The notes beneath the pieces were generated by a model, which saw only the letters and a program-made list of their open reading frames with translations, ran no database searches and had not been told where the DNA came from. This document shows positions 43,805-54,256 of a DNA stretch of 64,000 nt, one piece after another; within the stretch, counting starts at the first letter, position 1, and each line of letters begins with the position of its first letter. The stretch is from Paenibacillus sp. Root444D2 (GTDB taxonomy: Bacteria; Bacillota; Bacilli; Paenibacillales; NBRC-103111). Both the position numbers and the translations under genes were made by a program. The stretch is from positions 448-64,447 of the forward strand of contig NZ_LMEO01000003.1 of the NCBI RefSeq assembly GCF_001426375.1. Direction: 5' to 3'.

Positions 43805-46571
43805 CTTCTTCTAACCTCCGTAGCATGAAGGCGATTTTCCTTGCGCTTTGTGGATATTTGGACGCTACTAACGTCTCCGGAGAAAGATAAAGCTTAGAGG
43901 CATCCTCCATATACTCCGTAATAGGTAAGCTAAGATCCTGAGCCACCTGCATCAATTGAAGCAAAGCTTTTTTCACAGACGAATTACTACCTTGAATACG
44001 AGGCAAAATCTTCTGCAACAACTGCATATCGAATGCCGCTTCCTTACTAAGCAAAGCAAACCGATCATTATAAATCATGTAAAAACAGACCGCATCCCGG
44101 ATCCGAAACCCTACGTGTGAATGAATCTGCTCCAAAATCCCATTGATTTTCACCAATAACTCAGTCGTCTCTTCCGTTAACTGCTTATAGTCACGATAAA
44201 CATCAACCAATTGCAGATATTCGCTTCGCAATAAAGAATTAGGAGGAACAGCAGCACCTTCACTAGCCGGCATCCCTTCACCCGTTGGATATTGACCAAG
44301 ATCAATGTAATTAAACTCGATCGTGTTGGCGCGGTCTAATACCTTTTTGCTAAAAGGATGCGTCGTCTCATCCATATTCACCGTTCCAACAATGTAAACA
44401 TTATCTGGCAGATGTAGGTTGCCGTACACTTGCTTATCTGACTCATTTTGCAGGGAGTCTCTATGTATGAGCGGCGTTGTTAAAATCCGATGGTTATCCC
44501 ACTCTTGCGTCTCAAGCACACTCAGTAAATCGCTGAAATAATGCTCAACCCTAGCCAAATTCATTTCATCCAAGCATATAAAATAGGGCTTATGCTGATT
44601 ACTCGGCTTTGAAGCTTCAACCAATACCTCCGTTAACTTCCCTGGTCGAAAAACACCCGACAAATCCTTGTAACCCAACAGATCAGAAGGATCGCTCCAA
44701 TCCGGTCTGACTGGGATTAATGAGAACTGGCCATTACTCGCAGTTGCTCCTACTGCCTCACCGAATAGCTTGACCAACTTCGTTTTCCCCGTGCCGGAAA
44801 CCCCTGCCAAAATGACGAATGGCTTTGCTTTTAGGGATAGGAAAAAGTTCTCGATCCAATGGTCGGGGTACATGAACCCTTTGCTGGCGATGAAGTTTTT
44901 GATTGTAGCTACTCTCTCGATTACTGTTAGTGAATCCACAAGAGGTGTCTCCTCCCAATCTGTATACGTGTACTGCTGACCTGATTTAGAAACAAACTTC
45001 AATATCTCAAGCCAGTTGAGCATAAAAATAGATCTTTGTTTTTGGGTAACTTCTCCCCAAGTTTGAAGCATACCTAGAGCATCGATAAACTTAGGAGCGA
45101 ATTGATCTAAGGTGAAGGATCCTAGCTCCTTACAGATCTCGATAGCTTTATTGATGCTTCTAGTAAGAGGGGTTTGCTCTTCGGTGTTATTTAACTGATT
45201 GCGAACTAATTTGATTTGCGTATCACTTAAAACCCATTTATTTTCATTAAAATGGTTCGCATACTCCTGACCTAGATCAGTTAATGAGAATTGGTTCTCA
45301 TTAATAGATAATAAACCTAAATCTTGCAAGGCTCGTCCCAGATGCCTGACTCTCTCCTTTGGATGCTTCACATCATCTCCAGAGAGAAGAACACTGCCCT
45401 GGTTGGATATTAACTCATCTAATGAGATAGCATTGAGTCCATGATCATGCAAGTATTTTAAAATGCCTTGCCCAGCATATAAATGGCTGATCGTATAGTT
45501 GAAGCTGATCATTTGTTCGGGTTCCTCATTTTGATTGAGTACTTTGTTTACATATTCGTTATAGTTAGTAACGGCATTATTTAAATCTAAGATTAGCTGT
45601 TCGTCATCTGGAAGATGCTCCAAATCATAACGATAATAAGCAACCGTAGACACTTGATAATCTTGGCCTAGACCGCCAGATGTTAAGTAGATGGCATCAT
45701 CTTTAACCATGCCCTCGAGAGGGAGCACGCTTCGTATCTCTTGCACTTTTTGTTTGAAATATTGGTAGGCCGCTGGCTTACCTTTCGTTTCTATTGGGAT
45801 CGTGACCCCCTGTAAGAAAGTTAGGTAGACAGATCTCATATCTTCTGCAAAAAGGTAAACCAGATACTCGCCTATGCGTGTTGTCTCTGTGATGCGCTTA
45901 TCCATGATAGCGATCCATGGAATCGTTGCCCAATTGCCTTGTCCCACTGACCCAATGATCTTTAATTCTGGGTGGATAAACGGCAATTTCCTTATCTCTG
46001 TCGGTATCTGTTGTCTTACGAGATTGCCGAGTCTGTGGCCTGCAAACGTTTCTCTTTTTGCGGTTAGGTATGTGAACAGAATTTCGGATAGTGCTTCTTT
46101 TATGGAGAAGCTTTCTAGTCTCTGCTGATTGTAATAGTTGTCTAACTCAGTTTGAGCGTGGCTATAAAGTTCACTTAGAACATCGTCAGACCAGTTCTCG
46201 TATAGCTCTTCCTTAAAGCCGATAGTTTCTTTATTTTGATCCAAAATAGAGGAGAGTGCTGAAATTGGTGTGGAAAAGACAGACTGCACGTTACTCACAG
46301 TCATGTTATTCCAACTCGTTCCCGCTTTCTCCGGTGGCTGATCAACAATTAGACCATTTGATTCTCTCTCTTGAAGTAGTGAGAGGAAGCGTTGCTTTAA
46401 ATTTAGTAGAGAGACCACATTAAGTCCGGTTACTTGCATCTCAGTTAATAGTGCTAGGATGAGCACTATTTTGTAGGATTTTTGTTTGTTAGTAAATATA
46501 CCTTGAAGCTCTAACGGTAAGGTCAAATTTATCACCAATTTCGTTAAATAGATTTTTAGAATAAAAGTCAA
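43776..46571 (-). CDS. McrB-like AAA+ GTPase with MrcB-N (DUF3578) domain
   Basis: 931 residues. Residues about 1-75 look like a helical DNA-binding head (NKQKSYKIVLILALLTEM). Residues 95-300 match the MrcB N-terminal DUF3578 domain, with GNWATIPWIAIMDKRITETT. The AAA+ module has Walker A GVSGTGKTK near 590, Walker B FICLDEMNLARVEHY near 663 and sensor VGTVNMDETTHPFSKKVLDR near 725. This is the motor of a type IV-like modified-DNA restriction system, paired with the DUF2357 nuclease after it. The exact start is uncertain, with no clear ribosome site. Confidence 0.88.
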   Translation of the reverse strand: MTFILKIYLTKLVINLTLPLELQGIFTNKQKSYKIVLILALLTEMQVTGLNVVSLLNLKQRFLSLLQERESNGLIVDQPPEKAGTSWNNMTVSNVQSVFSTPISALSSILDQNKETIGFKEELYENWSDDVLSELYSHAQTELDNYYNQQRLESFSIKEALSEILFTYLTAKRETFAGHRLGNLVRQQIPTEIRKLPFIHPELKIIGSVGQGNWATIPWIAIMDKRITETTRIGEYLVYLFAEDMRSVYLTFLQGVTIPIETKGKPAAYQYFKQKVQEIRSVLPLEGMVKDDAIYLTSGGLGQDYQVSTVAYYRYDLEHLPDDEQLILDLNNAVTNYNEYVNKVLNQNEEPEQMISFNYTISHLYAGQGILKYLHDHGLNAISLDELISNQGSVLLSGDDVKHPKERVRHLGRALQDLGLLSINENQFSLTDLGQEYANHFNENKWVLSDTQIKLVRNQLNNTEEQTPLTRSINKAIEICKELGSFTLDQFAPKFIDALGMLQTWGEVTQKQRSIFMLNWLEILKFVSKSGQQYTYTDWEETPLVDSLTVIERVATIKNFIASKGFMYPDHWIENFFLSLKAKPFVILAGVSGTGKTKLVKLFGEAVGATASNGQFSLIPVRPDWSDPSDLLGYKDLSGVFRPGKLTEVLVEASKPSNQHKPYFICLDEMNLARVEHYFSDLLSVLETQEWDNHRILTTPLIHRDSLQNESDKQVYGNLHLPDNVYIVGTVNMDETTHPFSKKVLDRANTIEFNYIDLGQYPTGEGMPASEGAAVPPNSLLRSEYLQLVDVYRDYKQLTEETTELLVKINGILEQIHSHVGFRIRDAVCFYMIYNDRFALLSKEAAFDMQLLQKILPRIQGSNSSVKKALLQLMQVAQDLSLPITEYMEDASKLYLSPETLVASKYPQSARKIAFMLRRLEEDGFTSYWLS

Positions 46572-46637
46572 TGTTTGTCTTACTCATTCGACAAAAGGGC
46601 AATATGCCCCTTTTTTCTAAGGTTTTAACAGGCGTTC

Positions 46638-46674
46638 ACCAAAGGAGACTACCATTAAGGTAGCCTCCTTTGGT
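46638..46674. repeat. Inverted repeat upstream of the McrB-like gene
   Basis: ACCAAAGGAG and CTCCTTTGGT flank CTACC-ATTAA-GGTAG, giving a long imperfect hairpin with one mismatch. It lacks a T run. It lies in a 793-bp gap (46,572-47,364) that also holds a 39-bp repeat and short coding-like scraps but no intact gene I can support. Confidence 0.55.
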
Positions 46675-46729
46675 ATACGCGTTTGTTTGATGACTTCAAA
46701 TGAGTTACGTACTCCATATGTGTGGGGTA

Positions 46730-46768
46730 ACGTAAAATAGACAAATTCTGATGTAGCAGTATTCGCTT
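46730..46768. repeat. 39-bp repeat, copy 1
   Basis: Matches 60,303-60,341 at 33 of 39 positions. On the minus strand both copies keep the frame SEYC(Y/H)IR. See copy 2, which is joined to an rlmD-like 3' end. Confidence 0.7.
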
Positions 46769-47364
46769 AATTATCGCCTAGTCTTTAATTCAAGTAGATG
46801 TAATATAAAGCATCCTTTCAGAGTGCTTCAGTCATCTGTATTCTCTTTACATCAAAGGGAGTAGACCGAGATCTCCAATAAGTTACTGACTTGTAATTTT
46901 TAAAAACTGGCTTTGGACTCTCACCTTAACACCTGATGTTTACATTTTTGGTCTATAAATAGAAAAAAAAACCTAATTAAGCGGGTTTTCCTGATGGAGG
47001 TGAGCCGTGGCTGTATAAATCCTCAATTCGTCGCCGCGTGTTGCTCAGGATGTTTGGAGAGGTTGCATGATTCCCCTCACCCAGTACGAACGTGTAAAGA
47101 CATATACCAAATAAAGTTTCACTTAAGATTAGTTCTACCGTTTATGTTAGTCGAGTTTCTTTGCAGTATAGCGTCTGCCAGTAATTCGAACTTATTATTT
47201 TGATCATGAGATATCATCAATTCTTGTTCAATTAGCTGTACTGCTTGTTCTGCACTCAAGGAAAAGAAAAACCTTAATTATTCAATTTAATATTTATTCA
47301 CACTTTAGAATAGCAGTATAGGTCGTATGTCTCAAATAAATTACCCACTAACACTAACTTAGTT

Positions 47365-49656
47365 TTAATTTATTAACTTTTTAGTAAGTTCAAAAAAACT
47401 TATAACACCTGACTGATCGGTTCCATCAAAGCACCATTTCACTCTATCAAATCGTTCATCTTTCTGAACCTCAAATAAAATAAACAAAGCATCTTCATTA
47501 TTCATACCTGGGTATCCTAACTCCTGTACCTGTAATCCTGTAATAATTCGAGTACCCTGCAACACACTCCATAATCCTGACCCTTCCAATGTAATAGAAT
47601 CGAATATTAGAGCAAATTTAACTGTAAAAAGTTTTGAATCTACAAAATCATCAACTTTATATAAGACTTTATTATTAACTTCCATCCATGATCGTTGACT
47701 ATATTCTGAGTTTGCCAATATCATGACGGTTGATTGGTTGAGTGGAAGTTCCCTAATATCCGAATCTGCAATATCTAAAAATATATTAGGTGTTTCTTCA
47801 GATGATTGATAGAGGCCGAAGACACTAAATGTAAGTTCTTCACGCCTCGTTACTCTATTACTCAAATGATCCAAAATTTCATTTAAAAATACTATTAACT
47901 CATCTGAACCATCCTGTGTTTCATCCGGCCTTAACGTAAAGGCTCCTAGCCCAGGCAGAATTTCATGGAAATACTCTCTCCATTTACGCGAACTATTTCC
48001 AGGATATAATACATATGCCCCTGCTGTCCTTCTAATTGCATCTCTATATGCATGCATTTTTAACAAGTCTGATCTCTTTGCGAAACTTCCGTTCTGGAAT
48101 GATGCTTTTTCCTGTTCTAGTTCCCTTTCAATCTCAACAATATTACTATCATCCACTCCAAACACTTCTGTCAAATTATCCACACGATATTTTGCATCAA
48201 AATGAACGTGAACCATTGCCTCTTGTTCTTCAGCCTGTATATAAGTGAGATTAGCTGGCCAGAAACTTAAGGTATAGTCCGGCCTCATATGCCTAGTCCA
48301 TGAACCACTTTTAGGATATTTCTTACTTCCAGGGAAGGTCCTATTGTATGAGAATTGAATTTTAAATACTCGTCCATTGCGCTTATAAGTAAATTCGGGG
48401 ATAGTTAGTTCTTTTCCAGAACGCAGTGTGATCCCGAAACCATCCCTAGTTTCTTTTAGAACATGTTCAAATAAGTTTACATCCATACTGAAATGATTTT
48501 GTAGAATCTCGACCAGTTTAAAAAAGACCCAATATTCGTAAAGTAAAGCCACATCTTTCTTACCTGCACCATACACATCATCACCACCAGCCCACTCTAG
48601 GTTAGCACCCAAGTCAAATTTCAGCCACGCCTGAAAAATTTCCCTGTAACCCTCTTTACGATGTAAAACAGGACTATTGAGTGGTAAATAAGTTAATTTA
48701 GAGAGTTCTTTAAATATAGATCTACTCAAAACCTCATTTAGTTCTTCAATCATACGATTAATATCTTCTCTTAATCGAATATCTGCTAAAGTTTTTCTTC
48801 CCTCTAAGAGATACGCCACTTTATTCAAATAATCAATAAAATAATCTAATACGTATCTAATGAATTGATTCTCTGCTGTATTAACAGTTTCTCGTCTCGT
48901 GGAACTTATAACAGTATTAGGAACAGATGTTATTAGAGAGTACAATGAATGGTTTGATGGTAAAGTACTACGTTGTTTGCTAGAGACTAATTGACGCATG
49001 TTTTTAGCATTTGGTTTAAAACCTTTATTTAAGGAAACGTTCTCTTCATAGAGTTCCATTTTAGTTTGAGGCATTGATGTTACACGTTGAAGCGCGTCCC
49101 TAAACTCGCAAGAGTTTATCAAAGACTTTAGAAAAGCATATTTTTGCTCTACAGTATCTGGCTCTCTCGTCGGATCAGGTGATAACTTTAACTGTGAGGG
49201 AGATTTAACATGAAGTAACAAGTCCATACATTTCTCAGCGATGAAATCCAGCATATTACGATAATCATTACGATAATCCAACTTGGTAGAACGAACTTCA
49301 ACACCTGCCGTAGCAATAATCTGCTTTTGACTGTTTACTAATTCAAGAATCATTAACCCTGTGTATAAACCCGTTGTTATTAACCCTCTATCGTTTAACC
49401 CACTATTAAGTGATAATCTTTTAATAGCATCATTCTCCCTTAGAAAGGTATTCGGCGGGGAATCCTGAAGGGAGTATTCATATGTGTAACCTTCAAGCAA
49501 CTGAACTGTCTCTTCTCCATACATCGTTGCTTCATCTTCATTAACTATTTTTAATACGTTACTTTTAGCCATATTTGAATAATTACGAACTGGAGTAATG
49601 ATTAATTTTGCAATAATGCTTCCATTAATATCTTTAAAATTGATCTCAGCTTGCAT
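47365..49656 (-). CDS. Second McrC-like DUF2357 nuclease
   Basis: 763 residues with the same plan as the 801-aa protein but little obvious direct identity: DUF2357 N-terminal region and a PD-(D/E)xK core, AMVHVHFDAKYRVDNLTEV, near 483. The following RDAIRRTAGAYVLYPG matches RDAIVYSE and AYVLFPY in the first copy, which shows common origin. It starts one base past the stop of the partner AAA+ gene with CGGAGGCGTG as ribosome site. Confidence 0.85.
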   Translation of the reverse strand: MQAEINFKDINGSIIAKLIITPVRNYSNMAKSNVLKIVNEDEATMYGEETVQLLEGYTYEYSLQDSPPNTFLRENDAIKRLSLNSGLNDRGLITTGLYTGLMILELVNSQKQIIATAGVEVRSTKLDYRNDYRNMLDFIAEKCMDLLLHVKSPSQLKLSPDPTREPDTVEQKYAFLKSLINSCEFRDALQRVTSMPQTKMELYEENVSLNKGFKPNAKNMRQLVSSKQRSTLPSNHSLYSLITSVPNTVISSTRRETVNTAENQFIRYVLDYFIDYLNKVAYLLEGRKTLADIRLREDINRMIEELNEVLSRSIFKELSKLTYLPLNSPVLHRKEGYREIFQAWLKFDLGANLEWAGGDDVYGAGKKDVALLYEYWVFFKLVEILQNHFSMDVNLFEHVLKETRDGFGITLRSGKELTIPEFTYKRNGRVFKIQFSYNRTFPGSKKYPKSGSWTRHMRPDYTLSFWPANLTYIQAEEQEAMVHVHFDAKYRVDNLTEVFGVDDSNIVEIERELEQEKASFQNGSFAKRSDLLKMHAYRDAIRRTAGAYVLYPGNSSRKWREYFHEILPGLGAFTLRPDETQDGSDELIVFLNEILDHLSNRVTRREELTFSVFGLYQSSEETPNIFLDIADSDIRELPLNQSTVMILANSEYSQRSWMEVNNKVLYKVDDFVDSKLFTVKFALIFDSITLEGSGLWSVLQGTRIITGLQVQELGYPGMNNEDALFILFEVQKDERFDRVKWCFDGTDQSGVISFFELTKKLIN

Positions 49657-49657
49657 A

Positions 49658-51721
49658 TCACGCCTCCGAGAAACTCACAAACCCGTTTTGTTCCAACAAA
49701 ATAAGCATTCTCTGGATCTTCTCATAACTACGTTTATAATAAGCGTTCTCCCATTTGTTAATGAGCTCTCCATCTCTTTCAGAAAGTGGATTCGAACTTG
49801 AATGTAGTTGCATCGCTTTAGTGATTTTTTCGAAAATCTCGTCTCGGTTAATTAACTGTTCTTCAATCAAAGGGATAGCTATATCCCCTTCTGTACTCTC
49901 CCTAATGTTGCTAAGATCTTCAGATGAGGTAGTTCTCCCCCCCTCTTCAGGTGTTTCGACTATACTAGATTCTTCTGTGGCGGAGACTAAGGGCGCTGTT
50001 GCTTCTGGTTCTACCCCTCGGTCATTCGACATATTTCCCGCCGAAGAATCTCCCTCCCATTTATGCTCTATATTACAAATTGAAGCAAGTACCCATAATA
50101 GACGCTCCATCTTTTTTCTAGGCCCATGAAGTTTGGGTAACAATTTCTGAAGTATTTGCATATCAATTGCATCTCTCGTTATGTATCCATTACTAGAAAC
50201 TTTTTTGTAAAAATACAAATATCTAGCAATTTCCTTCGCCGTTCTAAAACCAAATTCCACACCGAACTTTGATAGAACATCAAAAAGAATAAGTAACTCT
50301 TCTTTTATTACTTTCTTATCTTGAACTTCTAATGTAAATTGTTCTTGTTTAGCAGTAGCAACAAACGCTGGACCAAATCGTTGCCCTTTGGAACTGATTA
50401 GACTTAAATTAATGTTAGATGGGTTATCTAAATACTCACCAAGTTCCTGCCTCGTTACCCTAAATTCAATTACATTAGCACGATCCAGAACTTTTGGAGA
50501 AAACATATAGGTTGTTTCATCAACATTTACAGTGCCTATAATAAATAAATTTGATGGTATTTTTACAGACTTAGGCACACCAGACCTTGCACTAGCCCCA
50601 CTGTCACTATGAAGGTGTACATCCTCATCTGATTCAAGTGCAGATAATATATCTGCAAAATATCTTTCTACGTGGGACAAATTCATCTCATCTAGAATAA
50701 TAAAGAACGGCTTATTGGTGTTAGCAGGTTCATTAGCCTCAATAATTAATTGAAGTATTTTAGGCGTAACATATCTATTAATATCCAACGCATCTGCATA
50801 TCCAAGAACATTTTCATTACTTGTCCAATCAGGTCCTACTGAAATTATTGCATACTGATTTTCATGGCTAGAAATCCATTTTGCAAATGATTGAGCTAGC
50901 TTAGTCTTCCCAGATCCGGCTAAACCAGTAAAAATTAAAAACCTTTTTGTTAATAAACTGGTAATAAACCTGTTAACTAGGTCATGTGAGACTCTTACTC
51001 CGCTATCATTAAGTTTTTCTAAAAATTCCATTACAAAAGTAGAATAATCAAAGTATGTTTGGCTTCTCGAAGTAATTAAAATCTCAATAAAAGCTTCATT
51101 AGATGGTCTATCATTCAGCAGATCGGTCGGCCATGGGACACCATTGTTAGCATTAAATCTGCTAGAAAACTCAGGTGCTATTCTACAACCACTGCCTAAA
51201 TACGATTCTTGAAAGTAGATAAATAATTCATCCCAACTATTTATTGTTTCCGGGAATCCAATAAAAGCATAGAGCCAAACAAGCATTTCCTCAAAATAAA
51301 AAGAGGATGCTAAGTTTGTTTCAAATTCATTTCTAAATGTTGGCTGTAATCGTATACCGCCATTAGTTACAGATAGAACACCTTTATTTTTCAAGGCATT
51401 ATAACCTGTTTGAGAGTAAAGATTTGCCCAAAGTTGTTGGCGACCTATACTAATAAAATCCCCTACCTCCAGAGATACATCATTAAAACTAGGTCGTATA
51501 TTGTTTCTCTCACCGGCTTGCGATAATCCAATCAGATGACCATGAAAATGATTTTTCAGAAAACCTGAATCTGTTCCAGCATGATCTTTTAAAACAACAT
51601 TAGAATGGTGGTTAACACCGTTTACTGCCAATACAAGAGGAACCAGCACTTTTCCACTGTGAAAGTTCCCCAGATGTTGACATGCTTCTTTAACGCGTTC
51701 AGGAGTAAAGTACTTACTCAT
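49658..51721 (-). CDS. Second McrB-like AAA+ protein
   Basis: 687 residues. A distinct N-terminal domain (1-200, NGVNHHSNVVLKDHAGTDSG) differs from the DUF3578 of the other copy and may read a different target. AAA+ module: Walker A GLAGSGKTK near 265, FIILDEMNLSHVERY near 340, then GTVNVDETTYMFSPKVLDR. A Ser/Glu-rich linker follows (about 560-625). It overlaps the methyltransferase gene by 8 bp and is followed by its nuclease gene, so the three form one operon. Confidence 0.87.
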   Translation of the reverse strand: MSKYFTPERVKEACQHLGNFHSGKVLVPLVLAVNGVNHHSNVVLKDHAGTDSGFLKNHFHGHLIGLSQAGERNNIRPSFNDVSLEVGDFISIGRQQLWANLYSQTGYNALKNKGVLSVTNGGIRLQPTFRNEFETNLASSFYFEEMLVWLYAFIGFPETINSWDELFIYFQESYLGSGCRIAPEFSSRFNANNGVPWPTDLLNDRPSNEAFIEILITSRSQTYFDYSTFVMEFLEKLNDSGVRVSHDLVNRFITSLLTKRFLIFTGLAGSGKTKLAQSFAKWISSHENQYAIISVGPDWTSNENVLGYADALDINRYVTPKILQLIIEANEPANTNKPFFIILDEMNLSHVERYFADILSALESDEDVHLHSDSGASARSGVPKSVKIPSNLFIIGTVNVDETTYMFSPKVLDRANVIEFRVTRQELGEYLDNPSNINLSLISSKGQRFGPAFVATAKQEQFTLEVQDKKVIKEELLILFDVLSKFGVEFGFRTAKEIARYLYFYKKVSSNGYITRDAIDMQILQKLLPKLHGPRKKMERLLWVLASICNIEHKWEGDSSAGNMSNDRGVEPEATAPLVSATEESSIVETPEEGGRTTSSEDLSNIRESTEGDIAIPLIEEQLINRDEIFEKITKAMQLHSSSNPLSERDGELINKWENAYYKRSYEKIQRMLILLEQNGFVSFSEA

Positions 51722-52715
51722 TAGTATCCACCTTACGACTTTTGGATTTTTTGAAATTCATTTTATTTCCTGGCCATTCTGAAAAGAATGGCGAATCATT
51801 TTTGATTGTTTTTTCTAGAATGTTCCATTCAGAATTAGTTATTCCATTGTTAATTAGGTATTCTGAAACTCCAGCCGTGTAGTCTGGATTTAAGTCGATA
51901 CCTACTGCATTTCTTCCAAGTTCTCTCGCTGTATCTAATGTGGTACCACTGCCTAAGAATGGGTCAAGTACATGTCCCCCTTCAGGAGATCCAGTAAGAA
52001 TACATCTCCGTGCCAGTTCACTAGGAAATGGAGCGTTATGGTCTAATCTCTTTACACGTTCAATAGGAATATTCCACACATCTTCTTCGCCCTCGGGCAG
52101 GGCCTGTCTGTTATACGAATAAAATCTCGACTTTGAAAAAAGAAAGACATGCTCATACTGGCGGTACGGCCTGTCAAGAGCAGAGGGTTCTACAAAAGAG
52201 TTACCTCGATTCCAAATGATATTACTTCGTAAAGTCCAACCCCTGTTTTGAAGTTCAAAAGCAACTTTCCAGGGAACACCTATTAAGCTTTTTTTAGGAA
52301 TATCCCATCCAGACTTGTCAACTGCTCTTAACTTCTTACGCATAAAATTTCTGGATCCACTTCTTGGATCTGATCCCTTAGGTTGTCCATTACCGGAGTA
52401 ATACGTATCACCAATATTTAAGTAAAACACCCCTTCTGGATGTAAGACTCTTTTAACCTCATCAAATACATCTGCTAACTTATTCACAAAATCCTCGACA
52501 GTGTCTTCATGTCCTATTTGCCCTTCAACATCATAATCTCTAGCCCAATAATAAGGCGGACTTGTAATTGCAACATTAAAGATGTTTGATGGCAATAATT
52601 TAAGTTGTTCTAAAGCATCACCAGTTAGTATTCCGAAATGGTTTTCACCATTAGTAAAAGCGGTTTTCTTTACTATTTGTTTACTAGTTAATATTTTTTG
52701 ATTTAATTGATTCAT
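51714..52715 (-). CDS. Beta-class DNA methyltransferase (N4-cytosine or N6-adenine)
   Basis: 333 residues from the ATG at 52715 (GTG at 52724 is less likely; GGGTGG lies in front of the ATG). The catalytic motif AITSPPYYWARDY comes first (near 48) and the AdoMet motif DPFLGSGTTLDTAREL second (near 250), so it is a beta-class enzyme; SPPY favours N4-cytosine. It leads the operon with the second McrB/McrC pair, a layout in which the methylase marks self DNA. Confidence 0.9.
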   Translation of the reverse strand: MNQLNQKILTSKQIVKKTAFTNGENHFGILTGDALEQLKLLPSNIFNVAITSPPYYWARDYDVEGQIGHEDTVEDFVNKLADVFDEVKRVLHPEGVFYLNIGDTYYSGNGQPKGSDPRSGSRNFMRKKLRAVDKSGWDIPKKSLIGVPWKVAFELQNRGWTLRSNIIWNRGNSFVEPSALDRPYRQYEHVFLFSKSRFYSYNRQALPEGEEDVWNIPIERVKRLDHNAPFPSELARRCILTGSPEGGHVLDPFLGSGTTLDTARELGRNAVGIDLNPDYTAGVSEYLINNGITNSEWNILEKTIKNDSPFFSEWPGNKMNFKKSKSRKVDTNE

Positions 52716-53031
52716 AGAAACCACCCATCCGTTATTTACATTACCATTTTAACATCTTTCTAATGCTAAGAGCTAAAAATACTTTTCCAATTAAACTTTT
52801 AATAATTACCATTGCCTTATAAAGATATATTTCGAGCTAATACAATGTAGAACATTAGTTCCCCTCTTTGATATTATATCATATATATTGGTTCTTAGAA
52901 TTTATAGAAAAATACAAAGGAGATATCTTTAAGTTGGCTCCTTTTCTTTCTAGTAATTCAAATTCTGCTTGTATAAACTCTGTAACACTATTGCACTTCT
53001 ACCATCAACTTAAAATTCGTTTTCATACTAC

Positions 53032-53060
53032 TTACATACTTTCATTAGACCGTATATTAT
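53032..53060 (+). promoter_or_regulatory. Probable promoter of the pPIWI-RE operon
   Basis: TTACAT (53032-53037), 17 bp, TATTAT (53055-53060), 41 bp before the first gene. The 386-bp divergent gap also carries the methyltransferase promoter region; I saw no other feature in it. Confidence 0.5.
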
Positions 53061-53101
53061 AAAGTGTATAGCCATTATTACTTTTAGGAGGAAGAGAACT
53101 A

Positions 53102-54256
53102 ATGCTACCAAGTCAATTAAGACAAATTCTAGTCGTTGCTCAAACTCTAGAGCACGCCATTAAAAAAGGTGATTTGAATGTCTTTTTTTCCAATCACGAA
53201 GTTGAGGCATTTCGAAAAAAATTAGTACAGCTATGGCTTACCAATATATCAAATAATCAATCACTAGCAAACCAAAATATTCCAATAAACAACCACCATT
53301 TTTTGGAATTATTGTACAAACCCTTAAACGAATGGGGTATTGTAGACGAAGATAGTATTCAGTATCTCGATGAAATTGGGTTTAAAGATTTAGTTTTACT
53401 TGAAGAACATTTGGGTCTCAGCACTTTAGCACACGAATGGATATATGAGATGGGTGATATCGAGGAACAAGATACCAAAGTATTAGAACACGCTCTACGT
53501 CACTTCCGTCAAGCCGTTCGGTCCCGCTTCTTGAGTGAACAAATTGCTACAGATCTCTATTCTAAATTCAGACAATTTCTATCTAAGAATCCTATTGTTG
53601 ATGAGTCGTTATTAAATGAAGAAGTAAAATCTATTTCAAGGATCATCCCTGCACTTGGTCCTCTTCTACGTCATGCTTATGAGGAATTTCCAATAGGCAA
53701 CTTTGTTGTATGCCCAGGTAAGGGATGCGGATGGGGAGCTCGCCTTCTAAAGGGCAGAAAAGCTCAGTGTGTGAATCCCTATTGCAAGGAATATAATCAA
53801 GCTAAACTTGAATCTGTAGCAAAAGCAGGAAAACTAAGAACCAAGCCAGGTATCCAATACTATGTTTCATTAACTTCATACGACGAGCGAAATTTATTGG
53901 AGAAACTCGGAAAATACGGGTATAAAGTTCGATTATATCCCGGAGTAGAATCTAAGGGAGATATTGAAGTAATAAAGCATAATCAGATATTCTACATCGA
54001 TGTTAAAAGTTATAGAACTCCAAAAAAATTAGCTGAGTGGTTAAATGATAATCAAGAAAATCTACTTGCAAGTAAACAAATCATAGTGGTACCTTCTCGT
54101 ATTGCTAATAATAAATATTACATCGAAAAACTTCATCAGTTCTTTCCCTTTACCGGAGAAATCAGCATAGTTCTAGAAAAAAACCTAAACAGCTATTTAG
54201 CAGAGCGAATGTCATATCAAAATACGATCTCTTCGGAGGAACAAAATTATGCGTAA
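53102..54256 (+). CDS. pPIWI-RE-associated REase-fold nuclease
   Basis: 384 residues. N-terminal 190 residues are helical. A zinc ribbon follows (CPGKGC at 204-209, CVNPYC at about 226-231). The C-terminal domain is a PD-(D/E)xK nuclease: SYDERNLLEKLGKYGYKVRL, then Asp287 in KGDIEVI and Asp300-Val-Lys302 in YIDVKSY. This matches the REase gene that accompanies PIWI-RE and a DinG-like helicase in the three-gene systems predicted by Burroughs and colleagues. It overlaps the helicase start by 8 bp. Ribosome site AGGAGGAAG. Confidence 0.82.
   Translation: MLPSQLRQILVVAQTLEHAIKKGDLNVFFSNHEVEAFRKKLVQLWLTNISNNQSLANQNIPINNHHFLELLYKPLNEWGIVDEDSIQYLDEIGFKDLVLLEEHLGLSTLAHEWIYEMGDIEEQDTKVLEHALRHFRQAVRSRFLSEQIATDLYSKFRQFLSKNPIVDESLLNEEVKSISRIIPALGPLLRHAYEEFPIGNFVVCPGKGCGWGARLLKGRKAQCVNPYCKEYNQAKLESVAKAGKLRTKPGIQYYVSLTSYDERNLLEKLGKYGYKVRLYPGVESKGDIEVIKHNQIFYIDVKSYRTPKKLAEWLNDNQENLLASKQIIVVPSRIANNKYYIEKLHQFFPFTGEISIVLEKNLNSYLAERMSYQNTISSEEQNYA

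Noticed and set aside
46980..47240. Coding-like scrap with PDGGEPWLYKSS on the plus strand
   Set aside because: Only about 26 codons without a start or recognised family; not enough to call a gene fragment.
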